The notes beneath the pieces are model-generated. The model had not been told where the DNA came from and did no database searches. It was given only the letters and a program-made list of their open reading frames with translations. A DNA stretch of 64,000 nucleotides from Saururus chinensis (lineage: Eukaryota > Streptophyta > Magnoliopsida > Piperales > Saururaceae): positions 42,245,719 through 42,309,718 of the forward strand of contig CP141141.1 of the NCBI GenBank assembly GCA_035235625.1, given 5' to 3'. The stretch's first letter is position 1, and every line of letters starts with the position of its first letter. This document shows, in pieces, positions 25,014-37,000 of the stretch. Both the position numbers and the translations under genes were made by a program.

Positions 25014-28000
25014 TTCCTGCTGCACCCGTGGCACCTGATCAGCTGCAAACTCGTGCCAGCAATTCGGTGATTGGATCTTCTCTTGTTATTATATTCCTCA
25101 TCAGCAATGCCGATTTTTCTATTATTAATGCTGTTTTATCCCTATTGAAATGGCACTTCCGTGATTCAAAGGGTGCTACAATTAGTTACTTCTGAATAAC
25201 TAAAGATGGTCAACGCTCTTTCAATGTCACAATTTTGCACTTGAGGGGAAAAAAAGTGTAACCATCAGTGCTTGTATATCATGTTTATGCGCTGAATATT
25301 TTAGGATGGTAACATGTTGTCATGAATAAACAGAATAGTTTGAGTTGGATTTGGTCTTGCATGGTAATGGGGAAATTTCAACTAAAGTATCTGAATTTAC
25401 CACACTGAACAAGGCTTATAAGAGGATAGAGAATTAGGTTCTTATGTATTTGTTTTGCATGTCTGTCATTCCAGAAATCAATTCGAACCTTATACTATCA
25501 TGCTATCTACTTACCATTGGAATGGATAACGTATTAGTCTTCTTTTAGAACTTGTATCGCTGCATACTTTTGTAGAATAATTGTACATTACTTAAAGCTG
25601 TTTTAACTTGTGTATGATACAGGTTTTCAAGAGTGGGTACTTATTCATATCATCTAAAGGTGTGCTCATGTAGTTTATTTTCTCACTTTCAAGATAATAA
25701 AATGTAGAGTAACTCGGATTTCTGTAGAAAAGTTGTGGATCCTTGTGCATTGATTCAAGCACACGAACTTCAAGCATTCTTTTTTGTGTGCAGGAATAGG
25801 ATGGACTTCATGGAAGAAACGGTGGTTCATTCTTACACGAACTTCACTTGTCTTCTTTAGAAGTGATCCGGTCAGTTCACCAACTTTGTAAATCACGACT
25901 TTTTCATGAAAGCAGTAGTAGGAGAAAATGCTGGATTATCTGGTTCGATTCACGGTGTTCAATTCTTGCTGTTGAACTTTGGTATTATCAATTTAAACTT
26001 TTTTTGTCCCACTGTGAGAAAACAGATAGATGCACAGAAGTTTAGGAAGATATTAATAAAATATTAGTTTGTTAAAGTAAAGCTTTATGGAAGTTGTCAG
26101 TGAAAAAGTTATTAGGATGACACATAAGGCAATAAACAAGCAAATGCAGATATAATTGTAGAGTAGGGATGCCATTGAATCAGGTTTGTAAAACCTGATT
26201 CCTACTCCACGAAGCCTTTTCAGACTCCGCCTATGATTTGAAGCTGACCTGCCTCCATCTCTGACTCTGACTTTGCCTGACCTTTATCTATATTAGAACT
26301 GTTGCATTTCTGTATATTTTTGTCGTGAGATGTTTCAAATTATAGAAGATTGGCATGATTGTAATTCCATGTAAATCTAATATTGTCCGTTTTGTATAAA
26401 TGTATTGTAATATAAATATATATAATTCCACCGCCACAGCAATTAGGGTCGAATCAGGTAGAGTATCAGATTAAGCCAGCCCAATTGCCATCCATATTAT
26501 AGAGACCCATACTGGTTATCTCATTGTACATCTGAAATCATCACTTATTGCATATGCATTAATAAAGGAGACATTAACTGATTACTGTTTCCATAGTCAA
26601 ATTTTTAGTGTTCACTAATTTTTCAATAAAAACTTAAGGAGCCATTTTTTTCTTTGCAGAATGCTCTCCCTCAAAAAGGGACTGAGGTGAATCTGACACT
26701 TGGTGGGATAGATCTCAACAGCTCAGGAAGGTGAGGTTTTCAAAATTCATTTTTTTTATCGAATATTGCTAGACTTTTGTTGTTGAAGTTTGTACTGGAC
26801 AATGATTTGGATGGGTCAGGTCAAGCATAATCAGCTGATTGACCTTTTGACAATTTAAATATGATATTTTAAGTAACTGAAAATGAAATTTAAACATAAA
26901 GAAAATTAAGTGATTCCTAGATAGTTTGGCAAGATAAAAAGTTAGCACAATGTTTTAAATCTATTACATCACAGTTTGTGTAACTTCTGGCTGTTCCTAA
27001 GAGATCATGGAAAAAAATGTTTAAAACATTTTACCTTTTGGAAGAAATTGTTGGAAGAGCATAGATGTAAAAAATGAAATCAGAGAGAAATGTTTTGAGA
27101 AAAGCGTTTGCGAGCCTAACAATTGTTAGTCACTAGACATTACATGTGAACCTTGGGCTTTGATACTATGCCTGTTAACCATTCTGACAAAGAAATGTTT
27201 TGACATATAAGAGAAGTAACAATTTATTAAAACTAATTCCTTTTTCGACATCTATAGATACATGATGCGAAAAAATAATCAAAAGTGGAAGGGTAATCAA
27301 AATTTCTTTATAAGCGAGCAATATCCATATAGGTCTAAAAAGTTTGTTAAAGGGTCTACTGTAAAATCTACTGTTTGTTAAAGGGTTTACTGTAATTTTT
27401 TTGTTAAAGGGTCTACTGTAAAATTTTTGTTGCAGGGTCTACTGTTTGGATTTTGGGTTTCTTTAATTCGATTTGACTTACTCTGAAAAGTCCTTGTCAA
27501 TCAGAAATTCCTTTTTCTTTTCCAAGATTAAGACATATCTTTGTAGTTCAATTATTAAAAAGTTTGTTCCACATACTACTTTGCAGTGTGGTTGTTAGAG
27601 CGGACAAAAAACTTTTGACAGTTCTTTTCCCTGATGGTCGTGATGGGCGGGCTTTCACTCTGAAGGTTGTTTGTTGTGTTTTTTTCCTAAATTTGGGTGA
27701 AGAATTTTTCTCTTCAACAAAGAATAAAGCTGTTACATAGCTTTTGTATCTTTCAGTTCAAAGCATATTTCTCAGTTTTTTTGCAACAGGCTGAAACTTC
27801 AGAGGACTTGTATGAATGGAAAGCTGCACTGGAAATTGCATTGGGCCAAGCACCTACTGCAACCCTTGTTATGGGGCAGAGTGGAATCTTTCGGAATGAT
27901 GTAGTTGAAACAACTGAAGAATCTTTTGACAGATGTATTTTAGAACAATGTGCGTTATATTTCATGTATATTATTTAGATTCAAAAAGCCCATTGCTATA

Positions 28001-31000
28001 TTCTTGATATTTGGCCTTTTTTTAATGATCTTAGATTGCAAAACAGGGTTGATCTGATCATTATGCTTAAAATAGAAAACCTATAAAGGAAAGTGAAGAT
28101 ATGAGCTACTCAGCTACACTTGCAAAATTTAGCATCCTTTCACAATCTTCAAAAAGATTGTGTTCACCAATATTTTAATGTACTGCTTGAAATGATTGAG
28201 ATGTCCTGATTACTATGAATAAAGGGTGCCTTTGCTAAAATACCTGCAAACCTGTGGCTCCATTAAGGTTTTCATATGAAAAATATAAGGAATATGATAT
28301 TTTCACATAAAAAACACACAACAAAAACTCACACATGTGTCTTGATTGGATTAGATACAAAGGCCCAAGTGAACTTTGTGTGAGGCCCACTTATCCAATC
28401 CAATCAAAATACATGTGTGAGTTTTTGTGGGTGTTATTGTTGTGGGAATATCACTATCCAAAATATAATGTATACTTCTACTTGCCACTTAATTGATATA
28501 ATAGAAGAACAAGAATACTCTTCTTTTCTTATTTAGGTGCAATGGTCTTTAGGATACCTTACATTTTCTTGCAGGGAAAGACAAGAGGCCTGCGAATTCC
28601 GCGGTTGTTGGTAGGCCGGTTTTACTGGCTTTGGAGGAAAATGATGGGACCCCTTCTTTCTTGGAGAAGGCTCTTAGATTCATTGAAGAGTGTGGTAAAA
28701 TCCTTTAACTGTTTGATTTATTCTTCTTCTTACTGAAGTGGATTTCTCATATATATTTTTCATGAAAATATTTTTCTTTTGCTCCTTAGTTGATACCCTG
28801 CGATATCTATTTTACTACTAACCTTTTGAACTTCATATTCTTGGGTTTGTTTGATGCATTTTTTGAGCAGGTATCAAAGTTGAAGGAATCTTGAGGCAGT
28901 CTGCAGATGTTGAAGAAGTTAAACGTCGAGTTCAAGAGTATGAGCAAGGTTGAACTGTGGCTTGTGCTCTAGCTTATTTTCTGGCTTTTCATTTCATCTA
29001 TAACCTTGCACATCTTCTTGGTTTTCATTAATTTCCTTTTCACTATAAATCTACTTTCACAAATTACTGCCTTTGAAGCCAGTATCCTTTTCCCGGAAGA
29101 TGCTTCTGTTTGTTTAAATATTAATAATTCTTCTTTATAATTACAGGGAAGGACGAGTTTTCACCAGATGAAGATGCCCATGTTGTTGCTGATTGCGTAA
29201 AGGTATTTTCTGATTCTTCATTTTCGTAAACAAGTGACATCTTCTCTTACTTTGACTATGGTCTTTCATATATGTCAATTCTAAATACTTAGTTACAAAT
29301 TTTTTATAATTCTATTGCTACATTAATTCTGCACCTATTTGTTTTTCTAATACTCTGTCTACATTATTTTCAGCATGTTCTTCGGGAGTTGCCGTCTTTT
29401 CCAGTTCCCGCATCATGCTGCTCCTCACTATTAGAAGCATTCAGTACGTCTTATGTGCATATAACCAACGTTATTAATTCATTGCCCATAATTAATATCT
29501 ATAAATTTACAAATTTTGTTTGCAAAATATTTCTTTTCCTGCGTTTGTTGTTACTCATCAGTTTTCTTTTTGTTACACAATCAGGGTCAGAGCGTGCCTC
29601 AAGAATTCATGCTATGCGCTCTGTAATATCTGACACATTTCCAGAACCTAATCGTCTTTTACTGCAGAGGTACCTGCCATATATTTATTTTTTTTACATC
29701 TATAGGCACACTGTATCTGTTAGGTGAACTCATAAAGGCCAAAACTTTTACTGAAAATAAACTCTAATATCAAATGTGTTAATCAGTAAAAGACTCGTTC
29801 TTCTACGGCTAAAAAACTCAATCAATCTCATAGTTGGGTTAATAATAATATTTTCTTCGATAAAAAATATATTAATAATTTCTTTGTTGAACTAACCTTA
29901 TTTCTGTTTTGAAATTTGAAATGGAAAATTAATGAGATTATTATATTCATTTGATATTAAGGATCAGCAATGTATACCAAATTTTAGTGAGGTTATCTTG
30001 AACCTTTTTATATCAGTCACAAATGCAATGGCATAAAATTCTTGAATTTTGGACTTGAAATATTCATCTGATCTGCTCCAAAAACGAGTGGCTAAATGCT
30101 TATATAAAAGTAAAGAGCACAAAAGATTTTCAGGTATACAGGCTAATCAGGAGTTCTTACATCTAGTTTTTTATGTGAATATAATTTTCTCTTTCCCTAG
30201 TGATTTTGGTGGAAAATGGTTGCATTCTTATTTATTTATCAATTTGTTTTCAAATGTATCCTTGGTGCCTCAGGATTCTAAAAATGATGAGGACTGTGGT
30301 GTCTCACAAAGCAGAGAACCGGATGTCCACATCGGCAGTTGCAGCATGCATGGCACCTTTACTTCTTCGTCCACTTCTGGCTGGTGATTGTCAGTTTGAC
30401 GATGATTTCCACTTGAGTGGAGATGGTTCTCTACAACTCCTTCAAGCTGCTGCAGCAGCTAACCATGCACAAGCCATTATTATTATTTTATTAGAGGAGT
30501 ATCACAACATATTTTCTGTGAGTTACCATGCTTTCTATTCAGAATCTTTGTTTTTGTTGGGAAGACATGTAAGAGTGGCAATTGCGTTCATGCTTCATAT
30601 GTTGCAGAACACTGATTTGATGAGTTGGAAACAGACGTTTCATTTGAAAAGTACCTAAAAGTTTCATATATATCATAGAAAATACCACACATAACTTTTT
30701 ATACTCATACATTGGCTATTCTTGATATGCAAAGGTTTAATTTTTACTCTCTTTTTGTTCGTTTACATTAATCTTTTTGGCATTCTCATTTGTGGTTGTA
30801 AGCAAAGTAGAACTAATTTCTTTTGTTATATCTGTTTGTTTATTTTGTATGCTCACACTCCCTCCCTTCTTCTGCTTGCATTCATTCTCATATTTTTGAA
30901 ATGACAAGTATGGGAAATAGTTCCACAGTTTTCTCCTTTCTGTTGGGGCAAATTTAGCCATCATCACTAAATTCCAAACTGAAGTAATTTGTTTATGGGC

Positions 31001-34000
31001 CTATTTAAACATTGACTAACATAGTTATATATTTGTTTCTTCAATCCACCTGGTCTTTTAACCTCTGTGTTTTGTGTAACTTGATTTGTGAAAGAGCTGA
31101 TCTACTGAGTTTTATTAAGCATGAAATAGCTTAGATTATTTCCAAACTTTAGCTCAGTGTTTGGCTTGCAGTGAGCTGGCAAAGGTTTGATCAAGCTGAC
31201 CTTAGGTCTTACTTTTGAAAGTATGCTTCTGCTTTCCATCGGTCCAAGTAGCTTGGTTCAAATGTCTTTGACAAAAGTAATTCCTCTTTAAAAAGGCCAC
31301 AAGGTGTTTTGTTAATGAACAAAACCTTGATTTATAATTGGTTTAAGACCTAGCCAAGTTGGTTTGACTTGCGAAAAGTGTTAGCCTCGATGGGTTGTAG
31401 GTTCAAAACAGTAGTAATACAATTCGTTGAGCATGATGCCTTTTGTTGATTATCTTAAGTTGTGTTGTCTAGGTTGCTAGTGAAGAGCAAAAGCATGAAT
31501 GTTCAACTTTGAACAACAGTGAAGAACACAGAAGAGAATATGATTCAGGAGGAAAGTAAACCTTGAGAAGAGACTAGGAGAGAGAATAGAACAACTAATG
31601 AGAAGATGAGAAGAAGTTGAAGTTACGAAGAAAAACTAAGAACAAGTACAAAGAAAGAAAAAGAGATAAGGGAAAGTGAAAGATATTGAAGGTCATTCAT
31701 CACTCCACAGTGATTATCCTTCCATTTATGTATAAGCCCAGTAAAGAAGGCGCAGGGACCTCCTATTGGAACTAGAAATTTTTAAACTGTCTAAATATGA
31801 GTCAAGTCGGGGCATGAAGTGAAATTTTGCAAACATTAGATTAAAAAAACTCTTAAATTGGAATCAAATTAGAATAAATAAGTCAATTGATTCAAATTAT
31901 ATAATCGCATATAGCAAATTCCAAGCACAGTTTTGTACTGCTGAAACATTATATTGGAAAAAAACATGTAATAGAAATGGTAGGTATCTGAAAGAGCTGT
32001 CAAAATCATCATGGATCTCAATCCAACACCTGGGTGAAGTATATGTTGTTTTAGGTTGATTTTCCATTTTTCCTCCATGATTTAGATTGGTATACAAATT
32101 TTCAGTATAAAGCAGATTATGACACTGCCTTCAATTCGGAAGAAAACGATATTGTTATTTATCCTTACTCCACCATTATGCCACAAAACTGACTGTAGAG
32201 ATATGGAAAGGTGGATAGCACGTTGAATCTTCCTCTCATGATTTACCTGTCTAGGACTATGCCAAAAAGGGATCCAGTATAGAGCCCTGCCACTTTGTTC
32301 CTTAAATGGATTCTACATTACCAAATTAAATTGCAATTGACCTTAAGAATCAACACCCCACAATCATTGATATGTGGCATAAGGCATAGAGATGAGGATG
32401 ACAAGAAATTGATGTTCATTTAGTCTCCTCCTGGATTTTAAATCAAATTTTGATTGTGTGGGCTCATGTGATGGTTTGACTGTCAGATTGAGTAAAGATC
32501 TCAGCCCCTGCCTTAAACATGTTATATGATGGTGTAGGTTTTCTCTTTTTAACTTGTGTGGGAGGCTTCCTTTTTCCTTTTCTTTTTTTTTGGGTGGTGT
32601 TTTGGGTCGGGAGGGGGAGGGGAGGAGGGGGTGTTGAAAGTGCCGCTATTGGTAGAATGTTTCTTGCTTGTTTAATCTTCTTTAAGTTGATTTTTTTTTA
32701 AAAGAATTTATCTACTATTTGTTTATGTGAAAAGGATTTTATCCAATGCTTTTTTTTCAATGTCTTCTTTTGTTAAAAAGAGAGCTTTGTTGTTGTATAG
32801 TTGCAGAAAGTGAGGACTTTTATTGGCAATTATTTTTCCTTATCAAAGTTATGCTTTTTTACATTTTGGTAGTAGAAAACCTGGAAAGCACTATAATGTC
32901 CCACTTCATTTGTATTATTATGCACTCGTCAACTATTTTCCTTCATAAATTAATATGGATTAGTGTTCCCAGAATGAACCCTTGTCACCTGAACTATACT
33001 CTGATTCAGAAGGTTGTTATACGGAGGAAGAGGAATTCACTGATGATGAATACCGGGAAGATGATGGGTATGAAGATGCAGAAAATGATATTGATTCAGA
33101 GACAGAGAATGATCATGAACATTCAATGAGTGAGAGCTTTTCTGAAAGGAGTGCGAATGAAAGCAGTGACTGTTACAGCAGGAAGGTGGATTCTTTATCT
33201 TGTTTAATACATTAATTTGATAAAATGGTCGAAGAACTATTATGATCTGTTTTCATTGCTTCTACTGGTCCTGGTCCTACTATGTGTTACTGTCAAGAGA
33301 TATCAATTTACTTGTTCCCTCAATACAGTGATTTTGATAAATTTACTCATAAGCTTTAATGTTTTTAACACCTCCTAATCATTAAAATTTAGAATGTCAT
33401 TGACTACTAGGGAAATGATCCCAATGATGTTTATAATTATTAGGTATTACCACTGCATTTATAGATAAATTTTAATCTGTCTTCCTAGATCAAGTGTTTA
33501 TTTTGTTTGTCTATTATCATTGTTTCCTATATATTTACTTCAAATTTGACAGAATTCAAGTGCTTGCAACAATGATAAGTTACTAAAATTTCAGGATTTT
33601 GGTGGTCAAGATGCAACAAGTTCGTATGTAACAGAGAAGAGAAGACCATTTAAAGGAGAAGTTGGTCCATGGCCACCACCGATAAATGATTTTGAAATTG
33701 TTGATTTAGGCACAGAGTCCCCTAGGGTTGATGACGTTTTAGATGCTGATAAGAAATCATCATCTGAGCAAGATAACTCATTGCCTGAGAATGATGTGGA
33801 ACAGAATGGGGCCAACTTGAAGAGGCAAACTGATAATTGTTCTTCTATCTCCATGGCTGAATGTGGTGATTCCTGTGAGAATCATTCGGTTTCTGTGCTC
33901 CCTGTTGAGTTGCATGCATCTCCGAAGATCATTCCAACTTCAGAACATTTAAATACTAAGTCAGCTAAACTTGGTAAATCTTCAAGCAATCGAAAGTCTC

Positions 34001-37000
34001 TAAAGAAGTCAAACAATGCACCCATTGCCAGACGACCAGCCATTTGGGGCCGAACATCTGTAAGTTTTCATTGTAGTTACTTTTATTAGATTGGAAGACA
34101 CATGCAGGCACACACAACACAGACATATATGTTTTACTATAAAGCTGAGGTAAACTACATTTAAGTCATAACAATCTGGTTGAACACCTTGCTAATTTTT
34201 TACCATATGATGTATAGCATGTTTTGCCTTTTGTTCCACTTGGTATAAGTATTTTTGGGACTGTAGCTAGTTTTAGATGTCAAAATTGATTTGCATTTGT
34301 CTACAGGCAAGGAAGAATCTTTCCATGGAATCCATCGATCTCTCTGGCGAAGATGAGTAAGTAATATTTAGTGGCCATATTGAATATGACATCCGTCATG
34401 CTTACTGATCATTAAATAGCCACATGCATTTTTCCTATTATGTACCGTACACATTCATTGGCAAGAACTGTTTTAGCATAATGAGCATTATTCATGAATG
34501 TTGAAGCATTGCAGACCAAGGTTGTTTTCTGGCAAATTTTAATTTGATGTGTATCATTTGATTATGTTTGAATATTTTATAAATCCACATGTATAGAGAA
34601 GAGTATATCTTTTTGATAACATTGCGTCAAATATGTTGTAAACTACAGAAGTGTTTTTCTATTAAAAAAGGTTATACTACTGTGCTAGTTGCTATACTAG
34701 GTCAATTATTTACTGAAATGTCATTGTATTGTGCTTTATATTTCAATTAATTATTTTGCTTGAACTTGTCCCTGTGCAAGTTAATATTGTCTACATAAAT
34801 TTACATTATAGTCTCTTTTTTGACAATTGAAATGATCTTTTTATAGCACGGTTAATTGATTAGCCAATTCTTTTTGGGTAAACAGAATTACTATTCAAAA
34901 AAAAAAGAAGAGATAGTTCAAGGGATAAAAAGAGAAAAATAATAAATACAATGAAACCCCTACAAGAAGAGTACATACTAAAAACTGATAAAAAAAAAGA
35001 GAAGAACAAATTACATTGAAAGAAAATAGCCAAACAACCCTACAAAGAGCAACTTCTAGGATCAGTGGAGAAGGAACATTGGGATTTGATTGTCTTGTAA
35101 ATTTTAAGTCATCAATTTATCTTTGGTTTCTTGAAGGATGCATCAAGCACTGAGATGAGGAGGCTTTGAGCTATTTTTACAGATTTGAAAGTTTCTCTCA
35201 TTCAAACATGCCATATACAAGAATTGAATTAATTCGTATCACTACTCTGGCTAAAGAATTCCGCTTTGCAAGTGGATAACCCAAGAAACGTCTTCCATCC
35301 ATGAATGAGTGAATTTTCAAGTGTTGCAGTTGCTAGGAACCAAGTTGCCTCAAAAGCTTGAGCTATTAAGGAATGTCTCAATAATGTATATGAAGCCAAA
35401 ACAAACAAATAGATAGATTATCCAACAACCATTGCCCGGGCAAGCATGATGTAACAGATGCAAGTGCTTGCACCTGCACATAATATGCAGAGGCAGGGAT
35501 CAAAACTGGGACCTTCATCTATAATACCATGTTAGAAACCAGGTTGCCTCAAAAGCTTCATGCTATTAAGGAATGGCTCAACAATGAATACTGAGCCCAA
35601 ACCCACCCAAAGAGACAGGTGCAAAGTCTCAGACATGGGCAGATTATCCAATTGATAAAATCAAGAAAACTAGGGTTTTTCAGAGAAAAGAGCTCTGTAT
35701 ACAAAATAATGAAGAAATAAATACAACCTAATTGGTCAACCAACCTCTAATAGGCTTAGTGTCTCCAATTACAAGAAAAGACTTATATGCCTTCACCAAA
35801 GTGAAGGGCTGACCAATCATAAAATAAGATTACATTTGAAAGACTAAATTACTCTTTATTAATATAAACTACCCTAATGAAAATTTAGACAAAAGAGCAA
35901 ACTCCTCTAACAGCCACTAGCTAGAACTTCCTTTTAATTGGTCAAACTTTTCTTGCCAGGGATGGTTTTTCCTACCAACTACATGTAATTGTTTCCTGCT
36001 GGAAGGTTCAATGCTATCTCTAATCCAATGATGATTGGTCTTAAAATTGATGGCTATTGATTGGAATTTATTATGATGTTCATCTTTGCTCATTCATTTT
36101 TAGATGTCGACTATGTTATTAATTGATGGCTCTTAGTTCGATGACCTAGAAACCTAGTTTTGTACAGTCTTAGGTTAGAGACCTTCTTTCTATAATTCCT
36201 TAAAAGAAGGCACTGATGATGATTATTAATTGCAAGAATTTTTAACCAGGTTATCTTCCAAATGGAATTTCATGTTACACGTAAAGGATTTTTGACTCAT
36301 GATTCGAACAAACTAATTTGTGTGCAAAGTTCATGATTAGTTGTTGTCTCTCATTTCTTTCCTGGGCTTGTTGTCGCAATACATTTCCACTCTTTCCTTT
36401 TCCTTATAATATTCTTTTTTGCCCAACTTGCTTCATGTAATTACTTGTTTTGCTTGTCGTCAGCAGCAGCAGCACATCTCAAATAGCTGGGCTTGACAAC
36501 ATGGATCCTATTTCACCATTTCACCCTATCATGGTCCTACTAATGTTTAATCGAATTATTTTTGTGTCTTTTTGTAATCAGCTTTCCTTTCCCACTTTTT
36601 AACATCATTATAAAATTCTGGGTGTACCTTGACTCATGTTGTCTCTGGTCTCTTCTGCACATGCTTAAAGCACCTCAAACAACTTCCCATACCTTTTCAC
36701 TTATAAAGCCATAATAGGATATCATTAGTACTATCATATGAGATAGTCTCTGCTTGGTTTCCATTTGTCTTAACATCCTCTGCCCAAGGTGCAGCTCCAT
36801 AATGTATGACTGGTCTAGTAGTTGTCTATAAAACTTTTCCAATTATTATACTTGTCTTCTTGTTTTTATATTTTACGATGATTCCTGTGGACAAATTGTG
36901 ATGCCTATGGCTGCATGGATGATACTAAACTGCTGTAGGTTTTAGTATGTACCCTGACATTCATGTTAAAATCCTTGAACCCTTCTGCTTTAAGTTTCTA

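Noticed and set aside
33781-34089. ORF treated as a separate gene
   Set aside because: It is an internal part of a REN1-like exon running on past the donor at 34060.
34880-35300. Possible LINE 3' end on the minus strand in REN1-like intron 16
   Set aside because: Polyadenine-like tracts and a few suggestive residues are present, but no frame gives a recognisable reverse transcriptase or RNase H motif.
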